A DNA stretch of 64,000 nucleotides from Bacillota bacterium. GTDB lineage: Bacteria; Bacillota; Clostridia; Peptostreptococcales; Anaerovoracaceae. A program made the translations under genes and the position numbers. Within the stretch, counting starts at the first letter, position 1. Each line of letters begins with the position of its first letter. The notes below the pieces were generated by a model. It ran no database searches, was not told the origin of the DNA, and saw nothing but the letters and a program-made list of their open reading frames with translations. Of this stretch, positions 23,735-32,900 are shown piece by piece. Location: NCBI GenBank assembly GCA_019420305.1, contig JAHZHL010000034.1, positions 1 through 64,000 on the forward strand, in the 5' to 3' direction.

Positions 23735-25156
23735 ATGAAACGGCGGTTTAGAAAATTTTTAACTTCCGCTCTGGCCGTAATGATGGCAGTATCCGTATTT
23801 GCTCCAGCAGGGGCATTTGCGGATACTGCCGCGAATGCGGCTGTTGCGGATGGGACGTACAGCATCCCGGTAAAGCTGATGCATGCTTATCAAAACCAGG
23901 AGTCTATGGGAAACAATTCGCTGCGGCAGGTTGGAAAACTGGAAGTAACCGAAGGAAAGGGGAAATTGACTCTGTCTTTTAAACCAATGGAATTCGCGAA
24001 CCTCAGCGGTTACCTGATGGAATTTAACCGCATTACAAGGTTTACGCCGGGAACCGGCGGATCGCCGGATTTGTCAGAACACTGGGAAAAAGCGGAGCCG
24101 GAAGTGCTGTCGTTTTTTGATGTTGTGGATCGGTACAATGCGGAAAACAGCGAAGATCCACGCTGCGCGGGAAAGAAGTACATGAAAACCGCAGTTATGG
24201 ACATTGAGCTTCCAGAGGCAGCAGATGAAACAACCCATACATGGATTCAGGTCTATGTACCGGTAATGGGAGAATTGGCGCAGGGAGAACAGGCAGCGAG
24301 ATTGCAGCTTGACTTCTCGAAGCTGGAAAAATGGGAAGAACCTTCTGTTGAACTGAATCAGACGTCTGCTTCTCTGACCGAAGGCCAGAGCCTTCAGCTG
24401 AAGGCGGCGGTCTCCGGTTCAGGAGACGGTGAAGTCGTATGGAGCAGCAGCAGCGATTCCGTAGCTTCCGTAAGCGGCAGCGGGCTGGTAAACGCGAAAA
24501 AGGCAGGAACAGCCGTGATTACAGCAGAAGCCAATAATGCGCAGGCGATCTGCGAACTTACGGTAAAAGCCAAGAATATGCCCGTAACCGCGCCGAAAGC
24601 GCCGACAGGCATAAAAGCGGCGGGTGCAGGCTACAACAAAGTGAAAATAAGCTGGGGGAAAGTCAGCGGAGCGTCCGGATACAGCGTATATCAATATAAC
24701 AGCAGTTCCAAAAAGTATACGCTCATCGCGAATACGACAGCTTCCAGCTATACAAAGAGCGGGCTGAACTGCGGTGCTTTTTATCGTTTCCGAGTAGCGG
24801 CCTATAAGGTGAGCAGCGGCAAAAAGGTTTACGGGGCGTATTCCCGCGTTGTTTCCGCAAAGCCGATTCTGCCCGCTCCGAAATCGGTAAAAGCAAAAGG
24901 CGGCAAAAAAAGCGCCAGAGTTTCTTGGACCAAAACGGCGGGTGCGTCCGGGTACAAAGTATACCGGGCAACGAAGAAAAAAGGAAAATACAAAGCGGTA
25001 AAGACGATCAAAAACGGCAGAACCGTAAAATTTACCAATAAAAAGCTGAAAAAAGGCAGGAAATATTTTTACAAAGTAAAAGCTTACCGAAATGTAGGCA
25101 AGAAAAAGGTTTACAGCAGCTTTACCGGGAAGGCGGCTGCCGTAAAAGTGAGATAG
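23735..25156 (+). CDS. NEAT-domain surface protein with Ig-like and FN3 domains
   Basis: A 473-residue secreted protein: signal peptide 1-31, one clear NEAT domain (~38-195, DGTYSIPVKLMH at its start, QESMGN in the heme-lip region, VYVPVMGEL near its end), a bacterial Ig-like Big_2 domain (~203-278, with TSASLTEGQSLQL and AVITAEA-type strands) and two basic FN3 domains (~287-473). The YxxxY heme motif of Isd-type NEAT domains is absent. The Met of SMGN and the Met of VPVMGE could instead serve as ligands, as in Shr. It starts 12 bases after the flavoprotein gene behind ACGGAGG. It probably relays heme along the wall. Confidence 0.85.
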   Translation: MKRRFRKFLTSALAVMMAVSVFAPAGAFADTAANAAVADGTYSIPVKLMHAYQNQESMGNNSLRQVGKLEVTEGKGKLTLSFKPMEFANLSGYLMEFNRITRFTPGTGGSPDLSEHWEKAEPEVLSFFDVVDRYNAENSEDPRCAGKKYMKTAVMDIELPEAADETTHTWIQVYVPVMGELAQGEQAARLQLDFSKLEKWEEPSVELNQTSASLTEGQSLQLKAAVSGSGDGEVVWSSSSDSVASVSGSGLVNAKKAGTAVITAEANNAQAICELTVKAKNMPVTAPKAPTGIKAAGAGYNKVKISWGKVSGASGYSVYQYNSSSKKYTLIANTTASSYTKSGLNCGAFYRFRVAAYKVSSGKKVYGAYSRVVSAKPILPAPKSVKAKGGKKSARVSWTKTAGASGYKVYRATKKKGKYKAVKTIKNGRTVKFTNKKLKKGRKYFYKVKAYRNVGKKKVYSSFTGKAAAVKVR

Positions 25157-25212
25157 AAGTTATCACATGATATATTGTCCTTAAAACATTGTGCCACAGG
25201 AGAGGAGAGGTT

Positions 25213-26991
25213 ATGGAGAAAGGTTTGAAAAAGAAAGCGATCGCAACGATCTGCTGCTGTCTGATTATAACAATCGTTTCTGCGACTGCCGGCCTGAAAA
25301 TCAGTCTGGCAGCCGACGGAACGGTGAAAGACGGAACTTACTCCATACCTGTCAGCCTGTGGAAAGCGCTGGAAGATAAAGCTTCAATGGGAAACAGTGC
25401 CCTGCAGCAGACCGGCAAGCTGGTGGTAAAAGATGGGAAAGCAAAACTTTACTTGAAATTTATCAGCATGGAGTTTGCCGGTATGAGCGGCTATCTGATG
25501 CAGCTTAACCTGCTGGAGGACATTGCGTTTAATGAATTCGGTTATCCTGAAAACTACACAAAACTTCCCTCCGAAGTCGTTTCAACCTACGGCATTGTGG
25601 ATCGTTATAACGAGGAAACCTCGGAGGATAAGGTCTGCGCCGGAAAGATGTACCCAAAGGTGGTTTCTGTTCCGATTACCATGGAGCAGGAATATATCTG
25701 GGCGCATGTCTATGTACCGGTTATGGGAGAACTGGATTCCGGAGATCAGGAATGCCGTATTAAGCTGGATTTCAGCAATATGAAGGAAATGACCCAGGCA
25801 GAGCTGGACGCGTGGGCGGAAGCGGAAAAAAGCGATCCAAAGCAGGAGACGGATCCCGGAAAACTGGATAAGGATAATCTGCCCAATGGAAAGTACAATG
25901 TACAGGTGGCACTCTGGCACGCGACTTCCAATAAAGCGTCTATGGGGAATCCGACATTGAACAGCAAGGCTCTGCTTACGGTTCAAAACGGCAGTTATAC
26001 GATGGATGTTTCAACCCATCCCATGACGGTCGGGACAATTACCGCATGTCTGCAGACGCTGCAGATCCGGCAGGCAGACGGATCGTACAAATACGCGCAG
26101 ATTACTGCGAAGAACAACCCGAATGGACAGCCCAGCGTGTTCCGGTTTGTACTCCCGTCAAAGGAGGAGTACATCCAGGTTAAAATTGATCCAAAAGTGG
26201 AAGTGATGGGAGAAGATCCTCTTCCCGCGCGGCTTAAGATCAGCTGGGACACTCTGACAAAAGCTTCGGATGACGCGGCGGTTGAGGAAAATAATAAGAC
26301 CGTGGCCGCCGGGCTGGATACCGAGGCGGTGGATATAACGGACAAGAAGACGAAGGTGCGTATCAAGGCTTCGAAAAATGTTCTGGTAAATGGAGTAAAG
26401 CTGAAAGTAACACAGCTGAAATCGGGAAGCAAATACAACAAGGTGAAAAAGGCTCTTTCCGGTATCGGGGACAAAATAACGGTTTATGATATTACACTCT
26501 ATTCTCCGGAAAATTCCAAAGTGCAGCCAAACGGAATGGTGAAGGTTTATCTTCCAATTCCGGATGGATATAATAAAAAGAAACTTCAAGTCTACCGGGT
26601 ATCCGGCAGTACGAAAACGAAAATGAGCGCAAAGGCGGGCAGCAGAAACTGTACGTTCTCATCCAATCATTTTAGCATTTACGCTTTAGTTGATATAAGC
26701 GGCGGAACCGGAAGTTCGTCAAGTGTTTCATCAGGAGGATCTGTTTTGCCGGAAGGGGACAGCAGCACGTTGTTGGAAGATACGGCTCTGCCGGAAGACA
26801 CGCTTACAGAGGCGGGGGTGGAAACCGATCCGCAGATAACCCAAAGTTCAATTCCATATACAGGAAGCGCACTGTCTACGGAAAAGATGATGGCGCTGAT
26901 GCTGCTTGGAATTTCCATGCTCAGTTCTTTTGTCCTTGTAGTTACAGTAATTGTTTTCTTTATTAAAATGGCAGGAAGGAGAAGAACCTGA
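25213..26991 (+). CDS. Two-NEAT-domain surface protein with sortase-like C-terminus
   Basis: A 592-residue protein. The signal peptide ends near residue 34 (SLAADG). NEAT domain 1 lies at ~38-192 and NEAT domain 2 at ~223-351; both carry ASMGN and a late VMGE. A beta-rich domain of a type common in clostridial surface proteins lies at ~375-495. A Ser/Thr/Pro-poor acidic spacer then leads to IPYTGS (547-552), a hydrophobic helix and the basic tail KMAGRRRT. That C-terminus has the layout of a sortase signal with a variant LPXTG motif. If it is not cut, the protein stays as a membrane anchor. The start at 25213 follows GGAGAGGAGAGG. Unlike its neighbours it has no FN3 tail, so it may be the wall- or membrane-fixed relay. 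Confidence 0.82.
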   Translation: MEKGLKKKAIATICCCLIITIVSATAGLKISLAADGTVKDGTYSIPVSLWKALEDKASMGNSALQQTGKLVVKDGKAKLYLKFISMEFAGMSGYLMQLNLLEDIAFNEFGYPENYTKLPSEVVSTYGIVDRYNEETSEDKVCAGKMYPKVVSVPITMEQEYIWAHVYVPVMGELDSGDQECRIKLDFSNMKEMTQAELDAWAEAEKSDPKQETDPGKLDKDNLPNGKYNVQVALWHATSNKASMGNPTLNSKALLTVQNGSYTMDVSTHPMTVGTITACLQTLQIRQADGSYKYAQITAKNNPNGQPSVFRFVLPSKEEYIQVKIDPKVEVMGEDPLPARLKISWDTLTKASDDAAVEENNKTVAAGLDTEAVDITDKKTKVRIKASKNVLVNGVKLKVTQLKSGSKYNKVKKALSGIGDKITVYDITLYSPENSKVQPNGMVKVYLPIPDGYNKKKLQVYRVSGSTKTKMSAKAGSRNCTFSSNHFSIYALVDISGGTGSSSSVSSGGSVLPEGDSSTLLEDTALPEDTLTEAGVETDPQITQSSIPYTGSALSTEKMMALMLLGISMLSSFVLVVTVIVFFIKMAGRRRT

Positions 26992-26992
26992 T

Positions 26993-27955
26993 ATGTATGA
27001 AGCATTCAAAAAAACGAAAATAGAATCCGAGGGCGGGCAATATCGGGCGGCAGTTATCGTTATAACACTGCTTGTCATTTTGTCTGTGATGTCCGCATCT
27101 TATGTCTGCGCGGCGGAAAGCGGGACTGCTTACCTTGCGACAGCGACACCATATTATAAGCATCCTGTAACGGGAAAAATTGAGGACCCCGGTCAGAATG
27201 AAGGCATTGGGCAGGGTATGACGGAGAGCGTTCTGAAAGGCGGAAAGGGGCTGATCGAAGTTACGGATTCGGGAAAATTTTACGCAACGGTTCGTTTTTA
27301 TATGATGGATAATATTTCAAACGTGCGCTTCTGGGCGCAGGAGCGGGACTCTTCCGGCTGGAGCAGAGTTTCGGCCCGGATTATGCAGGAAAATGCAGGC
27401 GGACAGTATTGCTCGGATTTCCGGATGCGCATTCCTTCACAGAACGCGATTCTCAGAGCCAGTATGTATGTTTCCGCTATGGGACGGAATGTTGTGTTTT
27501 ATATCGGCTTTTCGAATCTGAAAAAAGGCAGCGGTAATTTTATTGTCAGCGTAAGCAATTCTGCAGGCAGTTCGGGAGCGGCGGCTTCAAAGAACTCTTC
27601 CGGAGGGACATCCGCAGGAAGTTCGCAAACATCGGGCAGTGTATCGGATTCATCGTCAGCTACCGGCCTGCAGAGCGGAACTTCCGGAGAAACCGCTGCG
27701 GATGGCACAGTTCTGGCAGATGAGAATTCGGAACTGACTGCAGATGGCGATCTCCTGGACAGCGCCGATGGTCTGACGACCTCTCAGGATGAAACGGCGC
27801 AAGCGTCTTCTTCTGAAAAAGAGGAAAGTCTTCCGGCTCTTTCATGGGTTCTGGTGCTGCAATGCATTCTGATTGTTCTGGTTCCTGCCCTGGTCGTAGG
27901 CGGCGTGCTGATGGCTCTTTTGATTTACATAAAGAACCGGGAGGAAATCGAGTGA
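26993..27955 (+). CDS. shp: Shp-like cell-surface heme-binding protein
   Basis: A 320-residue protein matching streptococcal Shp. After a signal/anchor segment (residues ~20-41) the HemeBinding_Shp domain spans ~45-185, with HPVTGKIEDPGQ, IGQGM, ATVRFYMMDNISNVRFWAQ and ASMYVSAMGRNVVFYIG. In Shp two Met residues bind heme; Met-rich positions are kept here (GQGM, YVSAMG). A Ser/Gly/Thr-rich stalk (~185-275) leads to a C-terminal transmembrane helix (~283-312). Shp hands heme to the lipoprotein HtsA, and here the htsA-like gene overlaps by one base (TGATG). The start was set at 26993, one base after the preceding stop, behind GGAAGGAGAAG. Confidence 0.88.
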   Translation: MYEAFKKTKIESEGGQYRAAVIVITLLVILSVMSASYVCAAESGTAYLATATPYYKHPVTGKIEDPGQNEGIGQGMTESVLKGGKGLIEVTDSGKFYATVRFYMMDNISNVRFWAQERDSSGWSRVSARIMQENAGGQYCSDFRMRIPSQNAILRASMYVSAMGRNVVFYIGFSNLKKGSGNFIVSVSNSAGSSGAAASKNSSGGTSAGSSQTSGSVSDSSSATGLQSGTSGETAADGTVLADENSELTADGDLLDSADGLTTSQDETAQASSSEKEESLPALSWVLVLQCILIVLVPALVVGGVLMALLIYIKNREEIE

Positions 27956-28854
27956 TGAAACGGAGCGGATTTGTCCGGTTTATTCTTGTTGTCCTGATTC
28001 TCAGCTTTTCTCTTACCGGCTGTGTGGAGTATGAAAAAAGCGGCAGAAAGGAACAGGTTACGAGCGTCAATCCGGAGCAAAGTACGATTATTGCCACTTC
28101 TATGGCAGTCGTTACGATCTGTGAAAAGCTGAACCTGCCTCTGGCAGGTGTACCGAGCAGTGAATTATCGGAAGTCCCGGAAATGTACAAGGATCTGCCA
28201 GAAATCGGCAAAGCCATGGCACCGGATATGGAGAAAGTAGCGGTTCTGCGGCCGGAGTGGATTTTATCCCCGGTCAGTCTGATCGCGGATTTGAAACCGA
28301 AGTACGAGGCGATCGGCGCGGATTATGCGTTTTTAAATCTCAACAGCGTACAGGGTATGTACAAATCCATTCAGCAGCTCGGTACCCTGTTTCAAAGAGA
28401 AGAAGAAGCGGAAGCGCTTGTGGATGAATTTGAACGTTATTATAAAAAGTACCGGAAAAAGCATAAGAATAAAGAACCAAAGAAAGTTCTGATTCTTATG
28501 GGCCTGCCGGGCTCTTATGTGGTGGCAACGCCGAAATCTTATGTGGGAAGCCTGGTGGAACTGGCGGGCGGCATCAATGTGTACGCGGACGAGGAAAAGG
28601 ACTTTGTCAATATCAATACAGAGGATATGCTGAAGCAGGATCCGGATGTGATCCTGCGCTGCGCTCACGCTCTGCCGGATCAGGTGACGGAAATGTTCGG
28701 CAAAGAGTTTAAAACCAACGACATCTGGAAACATTTTGACGCGGTAAAAAACGATGAGGTCTACGATTTGTCCTATGAATACTTTGGCATGAGTGCGACT
28801 TTTGATTATCCAAAAGCGCTCAAAGAACTGGAACCGATTTTATATGGAGATTAA
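27955..28854 (+). CDS. htsA: Heme ABC transporter substrate-binding lipoprotein (HtsA/IsdE-like)
   Basis: A 299-residue lipoprotein with lipobox LTGC (Cys23). It has the periplasmic-binding-protein fold for siderophores and heme. The axial ligands known in IsdE and HtsA, one Met and one His, have good counterparts at Met50 (ATSMAVVTICEKLNLPLAG) and His238 (ILRCAHALPD). It accepts heme from Shp-like or NEAT proteins and delivers it to the permease. The start at 27955 overlaps the shp stop (TGATG). The permease gene follows after 5 bases. Confidence 0.9.
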   Translation: MKRSGFVRFILVVLILSFSLTGCVEYEKSGRKEQVTSVNPEQSTIIATSMAVVTICEKLNLPLAGVPSSELSEVPEMYKDLPEIGKAMAPDMEKVAVLRPEWILSPVSLIADLKPKYEAIGADYAFLNLNSVQGMYKSIQQLGTLFQREEEAEALVDEFERYYKKYRKKHKNKEPKKVLILMGLPGSYVVATPKSYVGSLVELAGGINVYADEEKDFVNINTEDMLKQDPDVILRCAHALPDQVTEMFGKEFKTNDIWKHFDAVKNDEVYDLSYEYFGMSATFDYPKALKELEPILYGD

Positions 28855-28859
28855 CGGGT

Positions 28860-29879
28860 ATGGAAAGAAATATGGAACAAATGAATCGAAAACGAAAAGG
28901 CATAATAACGATTTTTGCTTTTGTAGCGGTCTGTGTCCTGCTGATCCTCGTTTTGCTTTGGTCGGTCAATGAGGGAAGCATTGAACTTTCTGCCTCCCAA
29001 CTCGTCAAAGGGTTGTTTATCGAATACGATGACGATGTGGCAACTGTCTACGATCTGCGTTTTCCACGTATCATTATTTCCTTGCTTGTCGGAGCCGCGC
29101 TGGCGGTTTCCGGCGTGCTGCTGCAATCGGTTTTGAAAAACCCACTGACCGATCCGGGGATCATCGGCATTTCCGGGGGCGCCAGTTTTACGGCAGTTAT
29201 CCTGACCGCTTTGCTTCCCCGGCTTTTTTTTCTCTTGCCGCTGGCCGCGTTTCTCGGCGGGCTTCTGGCCTTTTTTCTGGTATATTCCCTTTCCTGGAAG
29301 GGAGGGCTTTCCCCGCTTCGGATTGTTTTGGTCGGTGTTGCGGTCAGTACTATGTTTTCCGGCCTTTCCAGCGCGATCAATTCGATGAGCGGGGGAAATC
29401 AGTCATCGGTTGCTTCGATTGTAAACGGCAGTATTACGATGAAAACGTGGGATGATGTGAATATCGTACTGTATTATCTGCCGATTTTTCTGGTTTTCGC
29501 GCTGCTGGTTTCCGGCGTCTGCAATCTAATGGCGCTGGATGACAAAACGGCTCAAGGCATCGGTCTGAATGTAAGCCGCTGGCGTATTGCGATCTCGCTG
29601 ATTGCCGTAGTTCTGGCCTCCGTTTCCACAGCAGTAGCCGGGGTTGTCAGCTTTGTAGGGCTGATTGTGCCGCATATTGCCAGGATTCTGGTGGGAAACA
29701 ACCATAAGGTGCTGATCCCTTTTACAATTTTGCTGGGGGCGCTGATTTTTCTGACAGCCGATACGATTGGCAGGATCCTCGCCGCGCCTTACGAAATCAG
29801 CGCATCGATTGTGATGGCAGTAGCGGGAGGCCCGTTCTTTATCGCGCTTTTGAGAGGGAGGGGAAACTATGGAAGTTAG
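28860..29879 (+). CDS. htsB: Heme ABC transporter permease (FecCD family)
   Basis: A 339-residue polytopic permease of the FecCD/BtuC family. Visible landmarks are LRFPRIIISLLVGAALAVSG and NPLTDPGIIGISGGA in the N-terminal half, and AVAGVVSFVGLIVPHIAR with the later ADTIGR and ISASIVMAVAGGPFFIALL near the end. It would form a homodimeric channel with the ATPase encoded next, whose gene overlaps by 11 bases. Two nearby downstream in-frame ATGs (28872, 28881) could also serve as starts; the first was kept. Confidence 0.9.
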   Translation: MERNMEQMNRKRKGIITIFAFVAVCVLLILVLLWSVNEGSIELSASQLVKGLFIEYDDDVATVYDLRFPRIIISLLVGAALAVSGVLLQSVLKNPLTDPGIIGISGGASFTAVILTALLPRLFFLLPLAAFLGGLLAFFLVYSLSWKGGLSPLRIVLVGVAVSTMFSGLSSAINSMSGGNQSSVASIVNGSITMKTWDDVNIVLYYLPIFLVFALLVSGVCNLMALDDKTAQGIGLNVSRWRIAISLIAVVLASVSTAVAGVVSFVGLIVPHIARILVGNNHKVLIPFTILLGALIFLTADTIGRILAAPYEISASIVMAVAGGPFFIALLRGRGNYGS

Positions 29880-30660
29880 AAATCTGATGTTTGCCTATGA
29901 CAGAAAGACAAGAGATAAAAATGGAAAGCTGGCCAAGAAAATTCTTGATGGCGTATCTTTTTCCATAAAAGAGAAAAAAATAACAACCTTGATCGGGGCG
30001 AACGGATGCGGAAAAACGACACTTTTTAATCTGATGACAAAGAACCTGATCCCTTTGCGGGGAAAGGTGCTGCTTGGAGGAAAGAGCATCCGCTTTATGA
30101 AACAGAAAGAGTTTGCGCGCAGGGTGGCGATCGTGCATCAGAACAACCAGGCTGCCAATGATATTACGGTGGAAAAGCTGGTCGCTTACGGCAGGACGCC
30201 CCACCATAGCATATTTTCTATAAACGGAGCCGAAGATCGGGAGATCGTTCAGTGGTCAATGGAAGTAACGGGAATCGCGGATTACAGAGAGCGGGAGGTA
30301 ATGAGCCTGTCCGGCGGTCAGCGCCAACGGGTCTGGATTGCTATGGCACTGGCGCAGAAGACGGAAGTTCTGTTTCTGGATGAACCGACGACATACCTGG
30401 ATGTCCGGTATCAGATTGAGCTTTTAGAACTGGTGCGCAAGCTGAATCTTGATTACGGGATTACCATTATCATGGTTCTCCATGACATGAATCATGCGGT
30501 TTACTACAGCGATGAGGTGATCGGCCTCAAAAATGGGAAGGTTCTGCTCCAGGGAGAGCCGGAAGATGTGATTACCTCGGATTCCATTGAGGAAGTGTAT
30601 GGAATTCGTCTGGGTGTGGAGCGGGTAAACGGCCATAAGATTGTTATGACAGTTCGCTGA
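29869..30660 (+). CDS. htsC: Heme ABC transporter ATP-binding protein
   Basis: A 263-residue ATPase of the iron-siderophore/heme group. Walker A is GANGCGKTT, the signature is LSGGQRQRVWIAMALAQ, Walker B is VLFLDEPTTYLD and the H-loop is VLHDMNHA. The gene overlaps the permease gene by 11 bases, so the products are made in step. It energises heme import through the HtsB-like permease. It is followed after 9 bases by the DUF454 gene. Confidence 0.92.
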   Translation: MEVRNLMFAYDRKTRDKNGKLAKKILDGVSFSIKEKKITTLIGANGCGKTTLFNLMTKNLIPLRGKVLLGGKSIRFMKQKEFARRVAIVHQNNQAANDITVEKLVAYGRTPHHSIFSINGAEDREIVQWSMEVTGIADYREREVMSLSGGQRQRVWIAMALAQKTEVLFLDEPTTYLDVRYQIELLELVRKLNLDYGITIIMVLHDMNHAVYYSDEVIGLKNGKVLLQGEPEDVITSDSIEEVYGIRLGVERVNGHKIVMTVR

Positions 30661-30669
30661 GGAGGAAAT

Positions 30670-31098
30670 ATGAAAAAGGTTATAAATGGAATATGCGTAG
30701 CACTTGCGTTTGTCTGCGTCGGGCTGGGCGCGATCGGTATCGTTGTGCCGATCCTGCCGACAACACCGCTTTTTCTGGCGGCAGCCGTGTTGTTTGCCAA
30801 AGGTTCGAAGCGGTTTCATCAATGGTTTCTTTCGACAAAGCTTTACCGGAAACATCTGGAGGATTTGGTAATAACCAGATCCATGACGAAGAAGAGTAAG
30901 CTTACGGTACTGACGACCATAACGGTTTTGTTCGCGATTGGCTTTTTTGCAGCGCCGATTTGGCATGCCAAAGCCGTGATCGCGATCGTGGCGGCTGCGC
31001 ATTATTATGTTTTTTTATTCAGAATCCGAACCGTGTCGGAGGAGGAAAAAGCACGCCAGAAAGCAGAGAGCAAGCGCCGGGAAAAAGCGAGTGCCTGA
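30670..31098 (+). CDS. DUF454 (YbaN) family membrane protein
   Basis: A 142-residue small membrane protein of the YbaN/DUF454 family, with the hallmark GIVVPILPTTPLFLAAAVLFAKGSKR-like segment (residues ~20-45), two to three more hydrophobic helices and a charged Arg/Lys/Glu-rich tail. The biochemical role of the family is unknown. Its place between the heme importer and an ABC exporter pair, with short gaps on both sides and AGGAGG before the start, ties it to heme or iron handling here. Confidence 0.85.
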   Translation: MKKVINGICVALAFVCVGLGAIGIVVPILPTTPLFLAAAVLFAKGSKRFHQWFLSTKLYRKHLEDLVITRSMTKKSKLTVLTTITVLFAIGFFAAPIWHAKAVIAIVAAAHYYVFLFRIRTVSEEEKARQKAESKRREKASA

Positions 31099-31124
31099 GA
31101 GTTTTGTGAGGAGAGGGGGCATCC

Positions 31125-32900
31125 ATGTTTCATAAACGATTATTAAAAGAATTTTCCGACACAAAAAAATATACGGCGGCTGTAGTGTTTTTTCAATGGA
31201 TCGGAATGGCCGCCAATCTGTTGTTTCTTTACACGACTGCCCGTATGATGCAGAATGTGATATTCGGTATTTTCACTGCGCAGACAGCGGTTACCTATCT
31301 GGTGCTGCTGGGTGTTTTTTTTGCAGTGAGATGGGCGGTCAGCGCGGGAAAGAATTATTTTTCCGTAAAAACGGCGGATCTTGTGAAGGAACGGCTGCGG
31401 GACGAGATTTTTTCCAAGCTGCTGCGGCTTGGAGGAAATTATCATCTGAGGGTTTCTACTTCAGAAGTGGTTCAGGTAAGCACCGAGGGAGTAGAACAGC
31501 TGGAGTTTTATATGAGCCAGTATGTGCCGCAGTTTTTCTTCAGTATGCTGGCACCTCTGACACTGTTTGCGGTTACAGGGCAGATGGATCTCCTCGTAGC
31601 AGGTGTTCTTCTGATTTGCGTGCCGCTGATTCCGCTTTCCATTATGGGCGTACAGAAGATCGCAAAACGGCTTTTGGGCAAATACTGGGGAAACTATACA
31701 CAACTCGGCGATAGTTTTCTGGAAAATCTGCAGGGACTGACGACTTTAAAGATTTACGGCGCGGACGGGGAGTATGCCCGCAGGATGGATGAATCTGCGG
31801 AGCGTTTCCGCAAGATTACGATGAGGGTTTTGATTATGCAGCTCAATTCCATCAGTATTATGGATCTGGCAGCCTACGGCGGCGCGGCGGCGGGAATTCT
31901 GCTTTCGATCCGCAGTTTTCTTCATGGAAACCTGACGTTCGCGCAATGTTTTTTCATGGTGCTGGTGTCGGTGGAGTTTTTTCTGCCTCTGCGGATGCTG
32001 GGTTCGTTTTTCCATATCGCGATGAACGGTAATGCGGCGGCAGATAAGATTTTCGGGCTGTTGGATCTGGATGAGCGGGAAAAGGGAGAGTACGGAGTGT
32101 TTCCACAGGGAGAACTGCGCTTTGAAAAGGTCAGTTTTTCCTATGAGCCGGAGCGGCCGATTTTGAAAGATATTTCACTGCGTGTGCGGGAGCGCGGCAT
32201 TACTGCTCTGACGGGGGAGTCGGGCTGCGGAAAAAGTACGATTGCCAGCCTTCTGATGGGAGAGTACAGTGATTATGAGGGCCGGATTCTTGCAGGAGGA
32301 GATGCCCGCAGAGAACTGCGGGAGATTCGCGAAAACGTGAGGTTTTCGGCGATTACCAGGATCAATCATAACGGATATATTTTCCGGGGAACTGTGGAGG
32401 AAAACCTGTGTATGGGAAATCAGAATGCTTCCGCGGCGGATATGCTGAAAGTGCTGCGGCAGGTGGATCTTTATGAGGATTTCGAGCCGCGGGGCGGGCT
32501 TGCGATGGCTCTTTCGGAGCGCGGCGAAAATCTGTCAGGCGGTCAGCGGCAGAGGCTGGCACTAGCAAGAGCGCTGCTCCACGACAGCCCTATCTATATT
32601 TTCGATGAGGCTTCTTCCAACGTGGATGTGGAAAGCGAGAACAAAATTATGGAGGTAATCCGACGGATGAGTAAGGAAAAATCCGTTGTTCTGATCTCCC
32701 ACCGTCTTGCCAATGTGATGGATGCGGATCGGATCTATGTGCTGGATCACGGTGAAATCTGTGAATCGGGTTCCCACCGCGAACTGATGGCAGATGGGGG
32801 CGTGTATTACAGGCTCTTTACGGCACAGCAGGAACTGGAACAGTACCAGGGGAAAGCGGGAAAGGAGGAGTTCGCTGAAAATGAAGCGGTCGGAAAATAA
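31125..32900 (+). CDS. ABC transporter, fused permease/ATPase (CydD-like half-transporter)
   Basis: A 591-residue ABC exporter half: six transmembrane helices in residues ~15-310, then the nucleotide-binding domain. Walker A is GESGCGKST, the signature LSGGQRQRLALARALL, Walker B IYIFDEASSNVD and the H-loop LISHRLA. The membrane part resembles the CydD/thiol-exporter branch. The next gene encodes a second half overlapping by 20 bases, so they form a heterodimer. In this operon it may export heme, a thiol or a heme breakdown product, or may support cytochrome assembly. The sequence does not decide which. Confidence 0.85.
   Translation: MFHKRLLKEFSDTKKYTAAVVFFQWIGMAANLLFLYTTARMMQNVIFGIFTAQTAVTYLVLLGVFFAVRWAVSAGKNYFSVKTADLVKERLRDEIFSKLLRLGGNYHLRVSTSEVVQVSTEGVEQLEFYMSQYVPQFFFSMLAPLTLFAVTGQMDLLVAGVLLICVPLIPLSIMGVQKIAKRLLGKYWGNYTQLGDSFLENLQGLTTLKIYGADGEYARRMDESAERFRKITMRVLIMQLNSISIMDLAAYGGAAAGILLSIRSFLHGNLTFAQCFFMVLVSVEFFLPLRMLGSFFHIAMNGNAAADKIFGLLDLDEREKGEYGVFPQGELRFEKVSFSYEPERPILKDISLRVRERGITALTGESGCGKSTIASLLMGEYSDYEGRILAGGDARRELREIRENVRFSAITRINHNGYIFRGTVEENLCMGNQNASAADMLKVLRQVDLYEDFEPRGGLAMALSERGENLSGGQRQRLALARALLHDSPIYIFDEASSNVDVESENKIMEVIRRMSKEKSVVLISHRLANVMDADRIYVLDHGEICESGSHRELMADGGVYYRLFTAQQELEQYQGKAGKEEFAENEAVGK

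Noticed and set aside
17560..25150. FN3 repeats across the NEAT genes as a tandem DNA repeat or recombination artefact
   Set aside because: DNA similarity follows protein domain boundaries, each copy is in frame and differs from the others, so this is domain duplication rather than an assembly repeat.
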